Of a stretch of DNA of 64,000 bases, positions 43,110-51,298 are shown piece by piece. The first letter of the stretch is position 1, and every line of letters starts with the position of its first letter. A model generated the notes under the pieces. It saw only the letters and a program-made list of their open reading frames with translations, ran no database searches and was not told the origin of the DNA. Position numbers and translations under genes: made by a program. The DNA is from Bacteroidota bacterium (GTDB taxonomy: Bacteria; Bacteroidota; Bacteroidia; Chitinophagales; LD1), in contig JADJZU010000017.1 of the NCBI GenBank assembly GCA_016715625.1, positions 38,329-102,328 on the forward strand, given 5' to 3'.

Positions 43110-43523
43110 CTACTTGCCTGCCGTTTCTTTCTTTTTGCGTTCGGCTATGCGCTGCTGGCGGTTTGCTACTTCTTCCTCCAGCTTTTTTTGAGCATATTTT
43201 TCTACCTCGGCAATGCCCTTGCGCGATAGCTGCTTCACATAGTGCTGCACGTTGGGGGTTTCGGTGCCGCCTTTTATCTCCTGCAGCGGATGATTGCTCA
43301 GGCGCTGCTGCGCATGAGGGGCGGGTGTCCAGCTAAAGAGGTCGTTGGGCGTGCAATTCATATGCAGGCATATCAGTTCGATATGCGGCAGGTATACATG
43401 CTTGGCTTTTCCGCTTAACAATTTAATCGCTGATCGACTTGGTATACCAATTTTTACCAGCCAGGGCAGCATATTGGTTATGTTTTTTGCTGCCATTTCT
43501 TTTTTGATGTTTAATACAAGCAT
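43110..43523 (-). CDS. Small XRE-like HTH protein
   Basis: A 137-residue protein starting MLVLNIKKEMAAKNIT. Residues ~10-65 resemble a Cro/CI helix-turn-helix: PWLVKIGIPSRSAIKLLSGK, then LPHIELICLHMNCTPNDLFSW. The C-terminal half is charged, probably coiled (KYAQKKLEEEVANRQQRIAERKKK). Such proteins are common in Bacteroidota accessory regions and are likely DNA-binding regulators. It is transcribed toward the R-M remnants, and its start lies 93 bases from the 21-bp repeat array. Confidence 0.6.
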   Translation of the reverse strand: MLVLNIKKEMAAKNITNMLPWLVKIGIPSRSAIKLLSGKAKHVYLPHIELICLHMNCTPNDLFSWTPAPHAQQRLSNHPLQEIKGGTETPNVQHYVKQLSRKGIAEVEKYAQKKLEEEVANRQQRIAERKKKETAGK

Positions 43524-43615
43524 ACTTCAAACATTTTAAAGAATACGTGTAATGTGAGCCATAAAATTAAAACCGCTATTTCAAATTTGGAAGTGTGCGC
43601 AGCCGTTTTTTGAGA

Positions 43616-43804
43616 TAAACCGCGCACCAATTGGTGTAAATCGCGTATCAAAGACTGTAAACCGCGCACCAAAGAGTGTAAGAACAACACGCTATAGTGT
43701 AAACTGAACATCAGACAGTGTATACCATGCACCGATAGGTGTAAATCGAACACTGGTTAACATAAACCGCGCACCAGGTAGTGTAAACCGCAAACTCCAC
43801 CCCT
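43616..43804. repeat. Tandem array of nine 21-bp repeats
   Basis: Unit starts are 43616, 43637, 43658, 43679, 43700, 43721, 43742, 43763 and 43784. All are exactly 21 bases apart, and the last is degenerate at its end. The consensus is TAAACCGCGCACCAnnnAGTG. The strongest conservation is across unit boundaries (GTG|TAAA). The array lies between the HTH gene and the unknown gene at 43890. Its period, absence of indels and GTGTA core resemble the array at 12501-12759, although most of the sequence differs. Frames across it are heptad artefacts of the period. Confidence 0.85.
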
Positions 43805-43889
43805 CCAAACGCCCTCTGTGCTCTTGCGTACAGGCAATGGCTGCCCGTAATTTGTGCTACACATTTTTTAACCATCAAAATCAAAAACC

Positions 43890-44843
43890 ATGAACGACAT
43901 TCAGGAAAACAAACTGGGCATGTTTGAAAAGGTAAACGACTACCTCACCGACAATGCCGCGGCCTTAGTGAGTGTAACGCAGATAGCCCCTCTGCAAAGC
44001 AGCCTCAACAATCTGATAGCCGACATTACAGAGGCTGCGGGTATATCGGGCAGCGATACCACGGGCTTCACCATCGAAAAAGCCACCGAGCGCACCGACC
44101 TGGAGGTGATTACCCTCAAGGTGAGCCGCGCGGCCGCTGCGTATTTTCTGAGCATTAATCAGCCCGGCAACATCAAGCTGGCCGACTACACCAAAAGCGA
44201 GCTCGACAGCGCGCGCGACAACGACCTGTATGTAAAAGCCAAGTATCTGCACAAAATAGCGCAGCCGGTAGAAGCCAACCTGTCGGGCTTCAACAGCGGC
44301 CCGGCCGATGTAACGGCCCTGCAGCTGGCGCTTCAGGATTTTTTTAATGTGATGCAGCTGCCGGCCGAAAAGAAAGGCGAAAAGGCGGTGTATACCAAAG
44401 GCGTGGAGGCGCTCTTTAAGGAGGGCGACAGCCTGCTCGATACGCTCGATATTTACATGCTTACCTTCGAGGCCGTGGACCCCATACAGTATGCCCTTTA
44501 CAAAGCGGCCCGCGCTATTGACGACAACGGAGGCGGCAGTCAAAACATCAAGAAGGGCACCGCCCCTATGGAGAGCATGGTCAATGTGCCCTTTGCCCCC
44601 GGCAAACTGCAGGCCGACACCGTGCTGCAGCTCGAAAACCTGAACCTGACGGGCGAGCTGACTTATTACTTCAGCGATTCGCCCTCGGGCGGCACCGGCA
44701 CCGCCACGGTGCTCACCGAGGTGGGCCCCGACAGCCAGGTGCAGAAGGTGGCGGTGGAGATGGGCTACAGCCCCACGCATGTGTATCTCAACGTGTTTAA
44801 TCCATCGCTGACCCCGGCCGACTGGCAGGTGGAAATCTTATAG
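43890..44843 (+). CDS. Uncharacterised Bacteroidota protein
   Basis: This 317-residue acidic protein (MNDIQENKLGMFEKVNDYLTD) has no signal peptide or membrane segments. The first ~200 residues are helical (SSLNNLIADITEAAG, AAAAYFLSINQPGN, YVKAKYLHKIAQ). The last ~100 (GTAPMESMVNVPFAPGKLQ, LTYYFSDSPSGGTGTATV) look beta-rich and could form a C-terminal beta sandwich. It resembles uncharacterised proteins found in other Bacteroidota genomes, but I cannot assign a function. GC-rich codon use contrasts with the AT-rich upstream remnants. A clear terminator follows at 44891-44924. Confidence 0.7.
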   Translation: MNDIQENKLGMFEKVNDYLTDNAAALVSVTQIAPLQSSLNNLIADITEAAGISGSDTTGFTIEKATERTDLEVITLKVSRAAAAYFLSINQPGNIKLADYTKSELDSARDNDLYVKAKYLHKIAQPVEANLSGFNSGPADVTALQLALQDFFNVMQLPAEKKGEKAVYTKGVEALFKEGDSLLDTLDIYMLTFEAVDPIQYALYKAARAIDDNGGGSQNIKKGTAPMESMVNVPFAPGKLQADTVLQLENLNLTGELTYYFSDSPSGGTGTATVLTEVGPDSQVQKVAVEMGYSPTHVYLNVFNPSLTPADWQVEIL

Positions 44844-44890
44844 GCCGCTGTTCGGGGTTTTGCACCGCATTCAAAAAACCAAACAAGCTA

Positions 44891-44924
44891 CAGCAGCCCC
44901 GAAGAAGGGGCTGCTGTTTTTTTT
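44891..44924 (+). terminator. Rho-independent terminator
   Basis: A 10-bp GC-rich stem (CAGCAGCCCC at 44891-44900 with 44907-44916), a GAAGAA loop and eight Ts at 44917-44924. Confidence 0.92.
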
Positions 44925-44989
44925 GTGGTAAAGCAAAAGGCAAAAGCAGCGCAAAAACATTTCTTTCGCCCCCATTCACAAATCATCTT

Positions 44990-45283
44990 ATGCCCGCGCC
45001 CTGCTGCACCCATCGCATACAAATCAGCTACACCTGCACCGGCCCGCAGGGCGAGGTGAAGCAACACAGTGTGGTGCTCCATAACCACAGCTGCCTGCCG
45101 CTCGATTTTATACAACAGAAACTCTACGCAGCCCTGCTGCCCGGTGGGCAGTTCCACGCGGCACAGTGGCAGCTGCCACCGCTGCATGCTTCGCCCCTGC
45201 ACACCCTGCAGCGCATTGCCGCCAGCAGCCATGCCGCCACCGAGGCACGCGATGTGCAGGAGCTGCTGCTGCTGGTGCAGTAA
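44990..45283 (+). CDS. Small uncharacterised protein
   Basis: A 97-residue open frame (MPAPCCTHRIQISYTCTG) following the terminator at 44924. It is mixed alpha-beta, rich in Gln, His and Leu, with several Cys residues near the start and no signal peptide. A terminator (45322-45347) follows about 38 bases after its stop, which supports expression. Family not recognised. Confidence 0.5.
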   Translation: MPAPCCTHRIQISYTCTGPQGEVKQHSVVLHNHSCLPLDFIQQKLYAALLPGGQFHAAQWQLPPLHASPLHTLQRIAASSHAATEARDVQELLLLVQ

Positions 45284-45321
45284 TGTGCATCGGATATTTA
45301 ACGCTCACCACACCACATAAA

Positions 45322-45347
45322 AAAAGGCTAACAACTGTTAGCCTTTT
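45322..45347. terminator. Bidirectional rho-independent terminator
   Basis: An 11-bp stem (AAAAGGCTAAC at 45322-45332 with 45337-45347) and a 4-base loop. A-runs before and T-runs after serve both the plus-strand gene ending at 45283 and the minus-strand gene ending at 45376. Confidence 0.8.
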
Positions 45348-45375
45348 ATGTTTTGGGATAAAAAAAATTGAACGT

Positions 45376-46335
45376 TTATTTCAGCGCGCTGCTGTAGGTG
45401 TAAGGGGCATCCTGCTGCAGCGGTGCATCAAACGACAGGCGGAACGAACCATTGGTTTGCTCGGTAATTTTGTAGCTGCCTACGCTGCCTTTAAAATTGA
45501 TACTGATTTTAGAATCGGCTGTAATGCGGCCATCCATCACCACGTATGTTGACAGGCCTTTGTAAACCGTGCCGCCCGATATAAACTGAATGTCATCCAG
45601 TTTTTGTCCGCTCAATGCTTCCACCATTTTTTCCAGACGCTCCAGGCGGGCATCCTGTCCTTCGTTGCAGGTTTTGGTTTCGGCCCGCAACTGGCGGATG
45701 GCACCGGTATTCAGCGAGATGGCGCTGCACAGGTTGTAGATGTATTGGTCGCTGTTGCCCTTCGATTGTTTGGTGATAAACGAGGGCATGGTCTGCGGGT
45801 CGTTAATCATCACCACTTCTTTTGTTTTAGGATTCACAATCGCCTTGGGGCGAATTTTGTCAATCAGGTCGAGGTCGCTGTAGGTGTCCCAGTATAAGCT
45901 GTTGCTGCTGTTGGCCCAGTATTGCCAGGCCGATACATCGGCCCAGTTGTCGTAAGCGCCAATCCAGTCGAGCTGGAGGTAAGGATATTGATTGGCTCCT
46001 TCGTAGCTAATCCAGCTCATGGTGGGGCCATAGCCATCGGTAGAGGCAATTTCGCGAATGTCGTAGTCGCGGTTATAGCCATCGTTCACATGCCAGTCGA
46101 TGTAAGGCGTGCCGTTTCCATAAGCGCCTAAGGCATCATTGCCACCCAGCTCAATGGCACCGCCCTGGTCATCGCGCAAAGTAGAATTAGACCAACGCAA
46201 ATGCTGATTCGAATTCACATAAGGGCCTACGCGCACATAGCCCGAGCCGGAGCCTAACACCAGGTCGTTGGCGGCACCCGTAGAAGAGCCATCGGTGAAT
46301 AGCCCCATAAAGCCCCAGGCAGTGCCGATGCGCAT
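45376..46335 (-). CDS. Fibre-like surface protein, C-terminal part (frameshifted)
   Basis: This is the downstream part of the gene that begins at 47497. The nominal ATG at 46335 is internal: MRIGTAWGFMGL continues directly from the other part. It carries GSSTGAANDLVLGSGSGYVRVG and GGAIELGGNDALGAYGNGTP strands, then PKAIVNPKTKEVVMINDPQTM. A coiled-coil-like stretch (LNTGAIRQLRAETKTC to RLERLEKMVEALSG) and a terminal ~75-residue beta domain follow. The architecture resembles tail-fibre-like or trimeric surface fibres. The ending is not a clear T9SS sorting domain. Confidence 0.7.
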   Translation of the reverse strand: MRIGTAWGFMGLFTDGSSTGAANDLVLGSGSGYVRVGPYVNSNQHLRWSNSTLRDDQGGAIELGGNDALGAYGNGTPYIDWHVNDGYNRDYDIREIASTDGYGPTMSWISYEGANQYPYLQLDWIGAYDNWADVSAWQYWANSSNSLYWDTYSDLDLIDKIRPKAIVNPKTKEVVMINDPQTMPSFITKQSKGNSDQYIYNLCSAISLNTGAIRQLRAETKTCNEGQDARLERLEKMVEALSGQKLDDIQFISGGTVYKGLSTYVVMDGRITADSKISINFKGSVGSYKITEQTNGSFRLSFDAPLQQDAPYTYSSALK

Positions 46336-47497
46336 GCGGTCCGCGCCCGCCCTGGTTCAGTGTTTCGTTGCCCTGCACGTGGATGTTGTTTTCTACCCAC
46401 ATATCGGTGGCATATACATTGGTGCCGTTGCCACCTACCGATAATCTTACAGCCGGAGCGGTAGCGCCAATGCCTACATTGCCGCCTGCGGTTACGCGCA
46501 TGCGCTCACTACCACTTGTTCGTACCACAAAATCCACCGCATCGCTGGTGCCTATATAATTGGTAGCGGCATTGGTGCCGCTGTTGCCCAGCAGCGTCCA
46601 GGCCTGTGTATTTAAGTTAGAAGAAGTGAGCACCCGGCTCCAGGCGGTGTTGGCGGCTCCGTTGGTTTTGCGCACCCACAATTCCTGATCAAAAAAACTA
46701 CCCGATAACTGCATGGCGTAATTGTTGCCGGTGTTGCTGTGGCGCGAGTCAATTAAGTGCCACCAGCTGGTTGCGCCTGCAGGAAAGTTGGTGGGGGCAG
46801 ATGTTTCAAAGAAACCGCTTTGTGCGCCTGCATTGCCTTGCAGGCCGGCATTGTCGCGGGTTTCGGTGCGTTGGTTGCCATTGCCAAAGCCAAAGGTACC
46901 ATTGGCGAGGTCGAGCCGGTAAGCGGGAGCGGTAGTGCCTATGCCCACGTTGCCGTTGCTGCCCAGTATAATCATGCGTTGCGTGGCATTGGTAGAAAAG
47001 TTGAGGTTGCCGGTGCTTTTGCTCGACAGGCCTAAATCCTGTGTGGTATTGCTGCCCGCAGCGTAAATGGTATTGTAACCAAAGCCTATGCCCTGTGTGC
47101 CGTTATCGTGCCGGAACTCTACACCGGCATTGGCGGCACCCAGTGTGCCGGTGACATAAAGCGGGAGGCCGGTGCCGTGCGCGCCACTGCGGGCGGCTGC
47201 AGCTATATCCAGTTTATTCAGTGGTCCGTTGATTCCAATGCCTACATTACCGGCAGAGGTCACACGCGCCCGCTCCGTGTTATTGGTGCGTATAACAAAA
47301 TCAGCCGCATCCGTAGTGCCAATAAAGTTCACGCCTGAATTGATAGAGGCATTTCCAACCGTTTTCCAGAAGGGTCCGGCATTGCCACCCGCGGTGTTTT
47401 GGGTTTCGCCCTGTGCCAGGGCCAGTCCGTTGTTGGAGAATAAAATAACAACCGCAGCAAAAAAAACTTTGTGAAACAGGGAAGAGTGGGTAAACAT
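46187..47497 (-). CDS. Fibre-like surface protein, N-terminal part (frameshifted)
   Basis: This is the N-terminal part of a fibre-like protein with a signal peptide (VVILFSNNGLALAQ, cleavage near residue 28). It then has repeated units of ADFVIRTNNTERARVTSAGNVGIG type (GNVGIG repeated four times), like those of tail fibres and trimeric adhesins. In-frame coding ends near 46345. After ETLNQGG the remaining ~48 codons are out of frame, and the proper continuation (ADRMRIGTAW) is in the frame of the 45376-46335 entry. The break is a single-base indel in a CG-rich run at 46341-46352, so the two entries are one gene, 45376-47497. Function is inferred as surface fibre. Confidence 0.75.
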   Translation of the reverse strand: MFTHSSLFHKVFFAAVVILFSNNGLALAQGETQNTAGGNAGPFWKTVGNASINSGVNFIGTTDAADFVIRTNNTERARVTSAGNVGIGINGPLNKLDIAAAARSGAHGTGLPLYVTGTLGAANAGVEFRHDNGTQGIGFGYNTIYAAGSNTTQDLGLSSKSTGNLNFSTNATQRMIILGSNGNVGIGTTAPAYRLDLANGTFGFGNGNQRTETRDNAGLQGNAGAQSGFFETSAPTNFPAGATSWWHLIDSRHSNTGNNYAMQLSGSFFDQELWVRKTNGAANTAWSRVLTSSNLNTQAWTLLGNSGTNAATNYIGTSDAVDFVVRTSGSERMRVTAGGNVGIGATAPAVRLSVGGNGTNVYATDMWVENNIHVQGNETLNQGGRGPHAHRHCLGLYGAIHRWLFYGCRQRPGVRLRLGLCARRPLCEFESAFALV

Positions 47498-47555
47498 ATT
47501 TGTGCTTTTAGACAGAGTAAATATGCCTAAAACTTTTCGATGTATACCCGAAAAA

Positions 47556-48209
47556 TTATTTCTTCAGTTTATCGGCAAAATACTTTTCAAACTTTTCCAG
47601 CTTGGGTACTATCACATAAGAACAATAGGGGTTCTTATTCTTGTTGTCGTTGAAGTAGTTCTGGTGATAGTCTTCCGCCTTATAGAATTTGCCGAAGGGG
47701 GTAATTTCAGTCACAATAGGGTCGGTGAAGGCCCCGCTTTTATCTAAGCCCGTTTTTACCTCTTCCGCAACAATCCTTTGCGCTTCGTTGTGATAGAATA
47801 TAGCCGAGCGATATTGTGTGCCTTCATCGCCCCCCTGCCGGTTGAGCGTGGTGGGGTCGTGGGTTTTAAAAAATACCTGCAGCAATTCCGCCAGCGAAAT
47901 GACAGCAGGGTCATAGGTTACCTGAATCACTTCTGCATGGCCGGTAAGTCCGCTGCACACTTCTTTGTAGGTGGGGTTGGCCAGTTTGCCCCCCGAGTAG
48001 CCGGAGGCTACCGACAGCACCCCGTTTAATCGTTGAAAAACAGCTTCGGTGCACCAGAAGCATCCGTTGCCGAGGGTGATGGTGTCGATGGTCGTTGCGA
48101 TGGACATGTTGTTTTCTTTTTTGGGTTTTGGCTTTTCTGCTTTTTGCGCGCAGGATGGCAAGGCCACCGTTGCAAAAAACGTGATAAGAATAAATGGAGC
48201 GATGCGCAT
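47556..48209 (-). CDS. msrA: Peptide methionine sulfoxide reductase, lipoprotein form
   Basis: This 217-residue MsrA repairs oxidised methionine (S-sulfoxide) using its GCFWC catalytic Cys motif at about residue 49 (LGNGCFWCTEAVFQRLNG). Other conserved pieces are SVASGYSGGKLANPTYKEVCSG, GHAEVIQVTYD, HDPTTLNRQGGDEGTQYRSA, and YHQNYF near the end. A signal sequence with lipobox LPSC (Cys20) makes it a periplasmic or surface lipoprotein rather than the cytoplasmic form. It stands alone on the minus strand, between the fibre gene and the glucosaminidase gene. Confidence 0.93.
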   Translation of the reverse strand: MRIAPFILITFFATVALPSCAQKAEKPKPKKENNMSIATTIDTITLGNGCFWCTEAVFQRLNGVLSVASGYSGGKLANPTYKEVCSGLTGHAEVIQVTYDPAVISLAELLQVFFKTHDPTTLNRQGGDEGTQYRSAIFYHNEAQRIVAEEVKTGLDKSGAFTDPIVTEITPFGKFYKAEDYHQNYFNDNKNKNPYCSYVIVPKLEKFEKYFADKLKK

Positions 48210-48261
48210 GTTATTTATTTGGATACAAAACGCCTTGCAGGCCGCATTGTTTTCTCTAAAC

Positions 48262-48291
48262 AGAAAAGCAGACGCTGTGGCCTGCTTTTCT
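48262..48291 (-). terminator. Rho-independent terminator after the glucosaminidase gene
   Basis: A 10-bp stem (AGAAAAGCAG at 48262-48271 with 48282-48291) and a 10-base loop, 19 bases beyond the stop of the gene at 48311. The arm sequences are T/A-rich toward the minus-strand 3' side. Confidence 0.7.
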
Positions 48292-48310
48292 TTGTGTTTT
48301 TTAGGAAAGA

Positions 48311-49558
48311 TTATTGTGCAATCACCAGCGTTTGTCCGGCTTTCACCTCCGAGGTTTCCAGTCCGTTGGCTTCTTTCAGTTTATCTACGGTGGTGTTAAA
48401 CTTTCCGGCAATGGTCTGCAAGGTATCAGTGTGCTGCACTTCGTATTGTCGCTTATCCAGGCGAATGGTGTTGGAGGCCCGTCCGTCCGGTGCGGCCTGC
48501 CCGTTGAGCGTTTTAAGATATTCGGCATAGCTCATGGTGCGCGGAGGCAGCTCTCTTTTTTCCTGCAGCGATACCTGTTCTCCGGCATATACCTGGTCGT
48601 TCATCTTCATTTGATTTTTGGCATACAGGTCGCGGAGCTTCATGCCGGTTTTCTGTGCAATGTCGCGCATGTTTTCTCCGGCTTTTACGGTGTAAACAGC
48701 CTCTGTGCCCCTTGATTTTTTAGCCTGCAGATAAATGTATTCTCCGTCTTTGAAACGGTCGCCTGTGTTCAGGTCATTGAAAGACATCACATAGCTGTAG
48801 TCGAGGTTGTATTCAAAGGCAATTTTAAGCGGGTCTTCGTTGCCAATGGCTTTGAGGGCACGCACTCCGTTGACTACATATTCGGGGCGGGCGGGCTTTT
48901 CCTCTTTCTTGTCCTTAATAACCACCTGTTCGGGCTCTGCCTTTTTCACCTCGCTGATGATAACCGTGTTGCCGGCCGAAGCCTGTGCCGGAGCTCCGCT
49001 GGCTTTTTCGCCCTGCTGCAGCATTTTGTCTTTTTGTTCTATCATGGCCACGCCCTGTTGATCCAGCTCGGCCAGGTTATATTCTTCAATCATTTTAATG
49101 AGCATGGACGCATATTGCGGATTGGTAGCATAGCCGGCACTTTTGAGCCCGTAGGCCCATGATTTGTAGTCGGTAATCTTAAACTGCCAAAGCGGGGCAT
49201 ACCAGGGGCGGGTCATCAGAAACTCGGAGTGGTCGGCATAGCTGCTGCGGGCGTTTTCATACACGCGGAAGCACTCGTTGGGCAGGTCGTCATTGTGATA
49301 ATATTTTTTGCCTTTCCATTCTTCTTTGCACTTAATGCCGAAGTGGTTGTTGGCTTTTTGGGCCAGCGAAGAAGAGCCGGAGCCGGTTTCCACAATGCCC
49401 TGTGCCAGGGTAATGGAGGCCGGAATTTTGGTGCGCACCATTTCTTCCACGGCAATGTCTTTATACTGCTGAATGTATTTCAACACATCTTCTTTCTGTT
49501 GTGCCTGCACAGCAGAGAAAAGAAACAACGCTAAGAGAGAGGCCAGTAGCTTTTGCAT
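48311..49558 (-). CDS. Secreted glucosaminidase with LysM domains
   Basis: This 415-residue cell-wall hydrolase has a signal peptide (FLFSAVQAQ). The N-terminal glucosaminidase-like domain (FlgJ/NAMLAA type) covers about residues 25-170, with the likely catalytic Glu in LAQGIVETGSGSSSLAQKANNHFGIKC. A Gln- and Lys-rich linker follows. LysM or LysM-like domains then appear at about 225-275, 290-335 and 365-415 (YTVKAGENMRDIAQKTGMKL; YEVQHTDTLQTIAGKFNTTVD), which bind peptidoglycan. It probably remodels or cuts the cell wall. It follows the conserved unknown gene at 49662 after 103 bases. Confidence 0.88.
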   Translation of the reverse strand: MQKLLASLLALFLFSAVQAQQKEDVLKYIQQYKDIAVEEMVRTKIPASITLAQGIVETGSGSSSLAQKANNHFGIKCKEEWKGKKYYHNDDLPNECFRVYENARSSYADHSEFLMTRPWYAPLWQFKITDYKSWAYGLKSAGYATNPQYASMLIKMIEEYNLAELDQQGVAMIEQKDKMLQQGEKASGAPAQASAGNTVIISEVKKAEPEQVVIKDKKEEKPARPEYVVNGVRALKAIGNEDPLKIAFEYNLDYSYVMSFNDLNTGDRFKDGEYIYLQAKKSRGTEAVYTVKAGENMRDIAQKTGMKLRDLYAKNQMKMNDQVYAGEQVSLQEKRELPPRTMSYAEYLKTLNGQAAPDGRASNTIRLDKRQYEVQHTDTLQTIAGKFNTTVDKLKEANGLETSEVKAGQTLVIAQ

Positions 49559-49661
49559 AGACAGATTTTTATCCGCTACGAATTATCAACAGTTCGTCCA
49601 CATTTTAACGTAGGGAATCTACAAAATGTTGTGCATTGTCCTTTTTAGACAGCACCGGTGT

Positions 49662-50066
49662 TTAGCTAACGGGGTTCAGTGTAATGCTGAAGATTTTGTA
49701 TTGGCTCATATCGCGGCCATAGTAAAACTTATCGAGCGCCTCATACATGTTTTGTGCACGGAAGTAAGAAGTGTGCAGCTTATTGTCGCCCAGCTTAACC
49801 CACTGGATGGTCATGCTGCCCGCTAAAGGGTAATGCTGCTCAATGTATTCGAGCATTTTTTTTAATGCATCTATCTTATCGGTGCCTGTGATGGTGTGAA
49901 ACAGAAAGCTCTGTTCGTGTTTGGGATTTACCGTTACAAGGTCAAGCCGAACGGTTTCGTTTTTCTGCTTGTAATTGAAAATGAGATTATCGGCATCGAG
50001 CCCCAGGCGGAGAGCGATTTCTTTTTGATAACGTGCTGTTTCTACATTCTGATCTTGACGGGTCAT
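49662..50066 (-). CDS. Conserved uncharacterised protein
   Basis: A 134-residue protein (MTRQDQNVETARYQKEIALR) with no signal sequence. Mixed alpha-beta content: EIALRLGLDADNLIFNYKQK, VRLDLVTVNPKHEQSFLFHT, KIDALKKMLEYIEQHYPLAG. It starts 3 bases after the clpP stop, so the two are cotranscribed. It resembles uncharacterised Bacteroidota proteins, and I do not assign a function. Confidence 0.65.
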   Translation of the reverse strand: MTRQDQNVETARYQKEIALRLGLDADNLIFNYKQKNETVRLDLVTVNPKHEQSFLFHTITGTDKIDALKKMLEYIEQHYPLAGSMTIQWVKLGDNKLHTSYFRAQNMYEALDKFYYGRDMSQYKIFSITLNPVS

Positions 50067-50069
50067 AAC

Positions 50070-50681
50070 TTAAATCTTGTCGGCAATAGCATCTACAATT
50101 CCATACTCCAATGCCTGTTCGGCATTCATCCAGTTGTCGCGGTCAAAGTCTTTCATTACCTGTTCAAAGGTTTTGCCGCAGTTTTGTGCCAGCACTTCTG
50201 CACTCATGTTTTTTACCTTCAATATTTCGTTGGCGGTAATTTCAATATCGGTCGCCTGACCATACATGCCGCCCAGCGATGGCTGGTGAATCATCACGCG
50301 GCCGTGTTTCCAGATACTGCGCTTGCCTTTGGTGCCTCCGCTCAGCAGAATAGAACCCATAGAAGCAGCCAGGCCCATGCAAATGGTATGCACCGGTGAG
50401 GATATCATTTGCATTACATCATACACCACCATGCCGCTGGTTACTACACCACCCGGGCTATTGATGTAAAAGAAAATGTCTTTGCCGGGGTCGTTGGCTT
50501 CCAGAAACAAGAGGCGGTTGACCAGCTTTTCGGCACTTTCATCGTGCACACCACCCCATAAAAAGATCTTGCGCTGTTCGAGAAACTTGTTGTCGAACTT
50601 CATCATGCCACCGGCAAATTTTTCTATCAGTTCATCCTGCTTGTTGGGCTTTTCGGGCTCTTCCATTTTTGCGTTCATCAT
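50070..50681 (-). CDS. clpP: ATP-dependent Clp protease proteolytic subunit
   Basis: This 203-residue serine peptidase is the proteolytic chamber of Clp proteases. It has the catalytic Ser107 in MGLAASMGSILLSGG and His132 in RVMIHQPSLGG, with the family's INSPGGVVTSGMVVYD and NWMNAEQALEYGIVDAI. The N-terminal ~30 residues (NAKMEEPEKPNKQDELIEK) are a longer, charged propeptide-like lead than in E. coli. ATG at 50681 or 50678 is possible. The gene downstream starts after 3 bases. Confidence 0.93.
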   Translation of the reverse strand: MMNAKMEEPEKPNKQDELIEKFAGGMMKFDNKFLEQRKIFLWGGVHDESAEKLVNRLLFLEANDPGKDIFFYINSPGGVVTSGMVVYDVMQMISSPVHTICMGLAASMGSILLSGGTKGKRSIWKHGRVMIHQPSLGGMYGQATDIEITANEILKVKNMSAEVLAQNCGKTFEQVMKDFDRDNWMNAEQALEYGIVDAIADKI

Positions 50682-50784
50682 TGCTGCATTGTTTTTTTGC
50701 GGAGTGAAAATATAAAGTTTTGTATTTGAAGCGACTGGCGCTTATTTGCAAAAGACGAATGCTCGGTAGTTTTATTGGCCGCGA

Positions 50785-51246
50785 TTAGCCCTTAAAATGT
50801 CGTTCCAGTATCTTGAATCGGTAATCAAATATGCCTTCCAGTTTTTGGCGCACAAATAGCGCATACGCTATCCAACCCAGTGGACCCAGCGGCAGCTGAT
50901 AATGCACAATATCTTCCATCTCTACACCACCGGGCACTTCCCTGAACCGATGCAGGTGATGCCACAAAGCATAAGGGCCCACGCGCTGTTCGTCTACAAA
51001 GTATTCGCGGTCTTTTACGTGTGTAATTTCGGTGAGCCAAAAGAGCTTTATGCCTAATAGCGGAGATACATGGTAGGAAATGACTTGCCCGGCAAACATT
51101 TTTTCGCGAGCCGAATCGTTGAGTACCGTCATGGCCATGTCGGGTGGGGTTATCTCTTTGAGATTGTGCGGAGAGGAAAAAAATTGCCAGGCAGTGTCGA
51201 GGCTGATGGGTAAAAACTGTTTTCGGTGCAATTGATATACGCTCAT
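50785..51246 (-). CDS. SRPBCC family (START-like) protein
   Basis: This is a protein of about 153 residues read from the ATG at 51246 (MSVYQLHRKQFLPISL), the usual start for the family (COG4276-like). The longer open frame from 51306 overlaps the neighbouring methyltransferase stop and is not used. Motifs: AWQFFSSPHNLKEITPP at the N-terminus, VISYHVSPLLGIKLFWLTEI, and VEMEDIVHYQLPLGPLG with a C-terminal amphipathic helix. It has the hydrophobic-ligand-binding helix-grip fold; the ligand is unknown. Confidence 0.75.
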   Translation of the reverse strand: MSVYQLHRKQFLPISLDTAWQFFSSPHNLKEITPPDMAMTVLNDSAREKMFAGQVISYHVSPLLGIKLFWLTEITHVKDREYFVDEQRVGPYALWHHLHRFREVPGGVEMEDIVHYQLPLGPLGWIAYALFVRQKLEGIFDYRFKILERHFKG

Positions 51247-51298
51247 TGTAAAATGTTTGAAGCGTAACAAGCGAGCAGGCCGAAGGTTTTGGCGCGCA

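Noticed and set aside
43511..43753. Minus-strand frame with Leu/His heptads
   Set aside because: Same artefact of a 21-bp period, with an arbitrary internal start.
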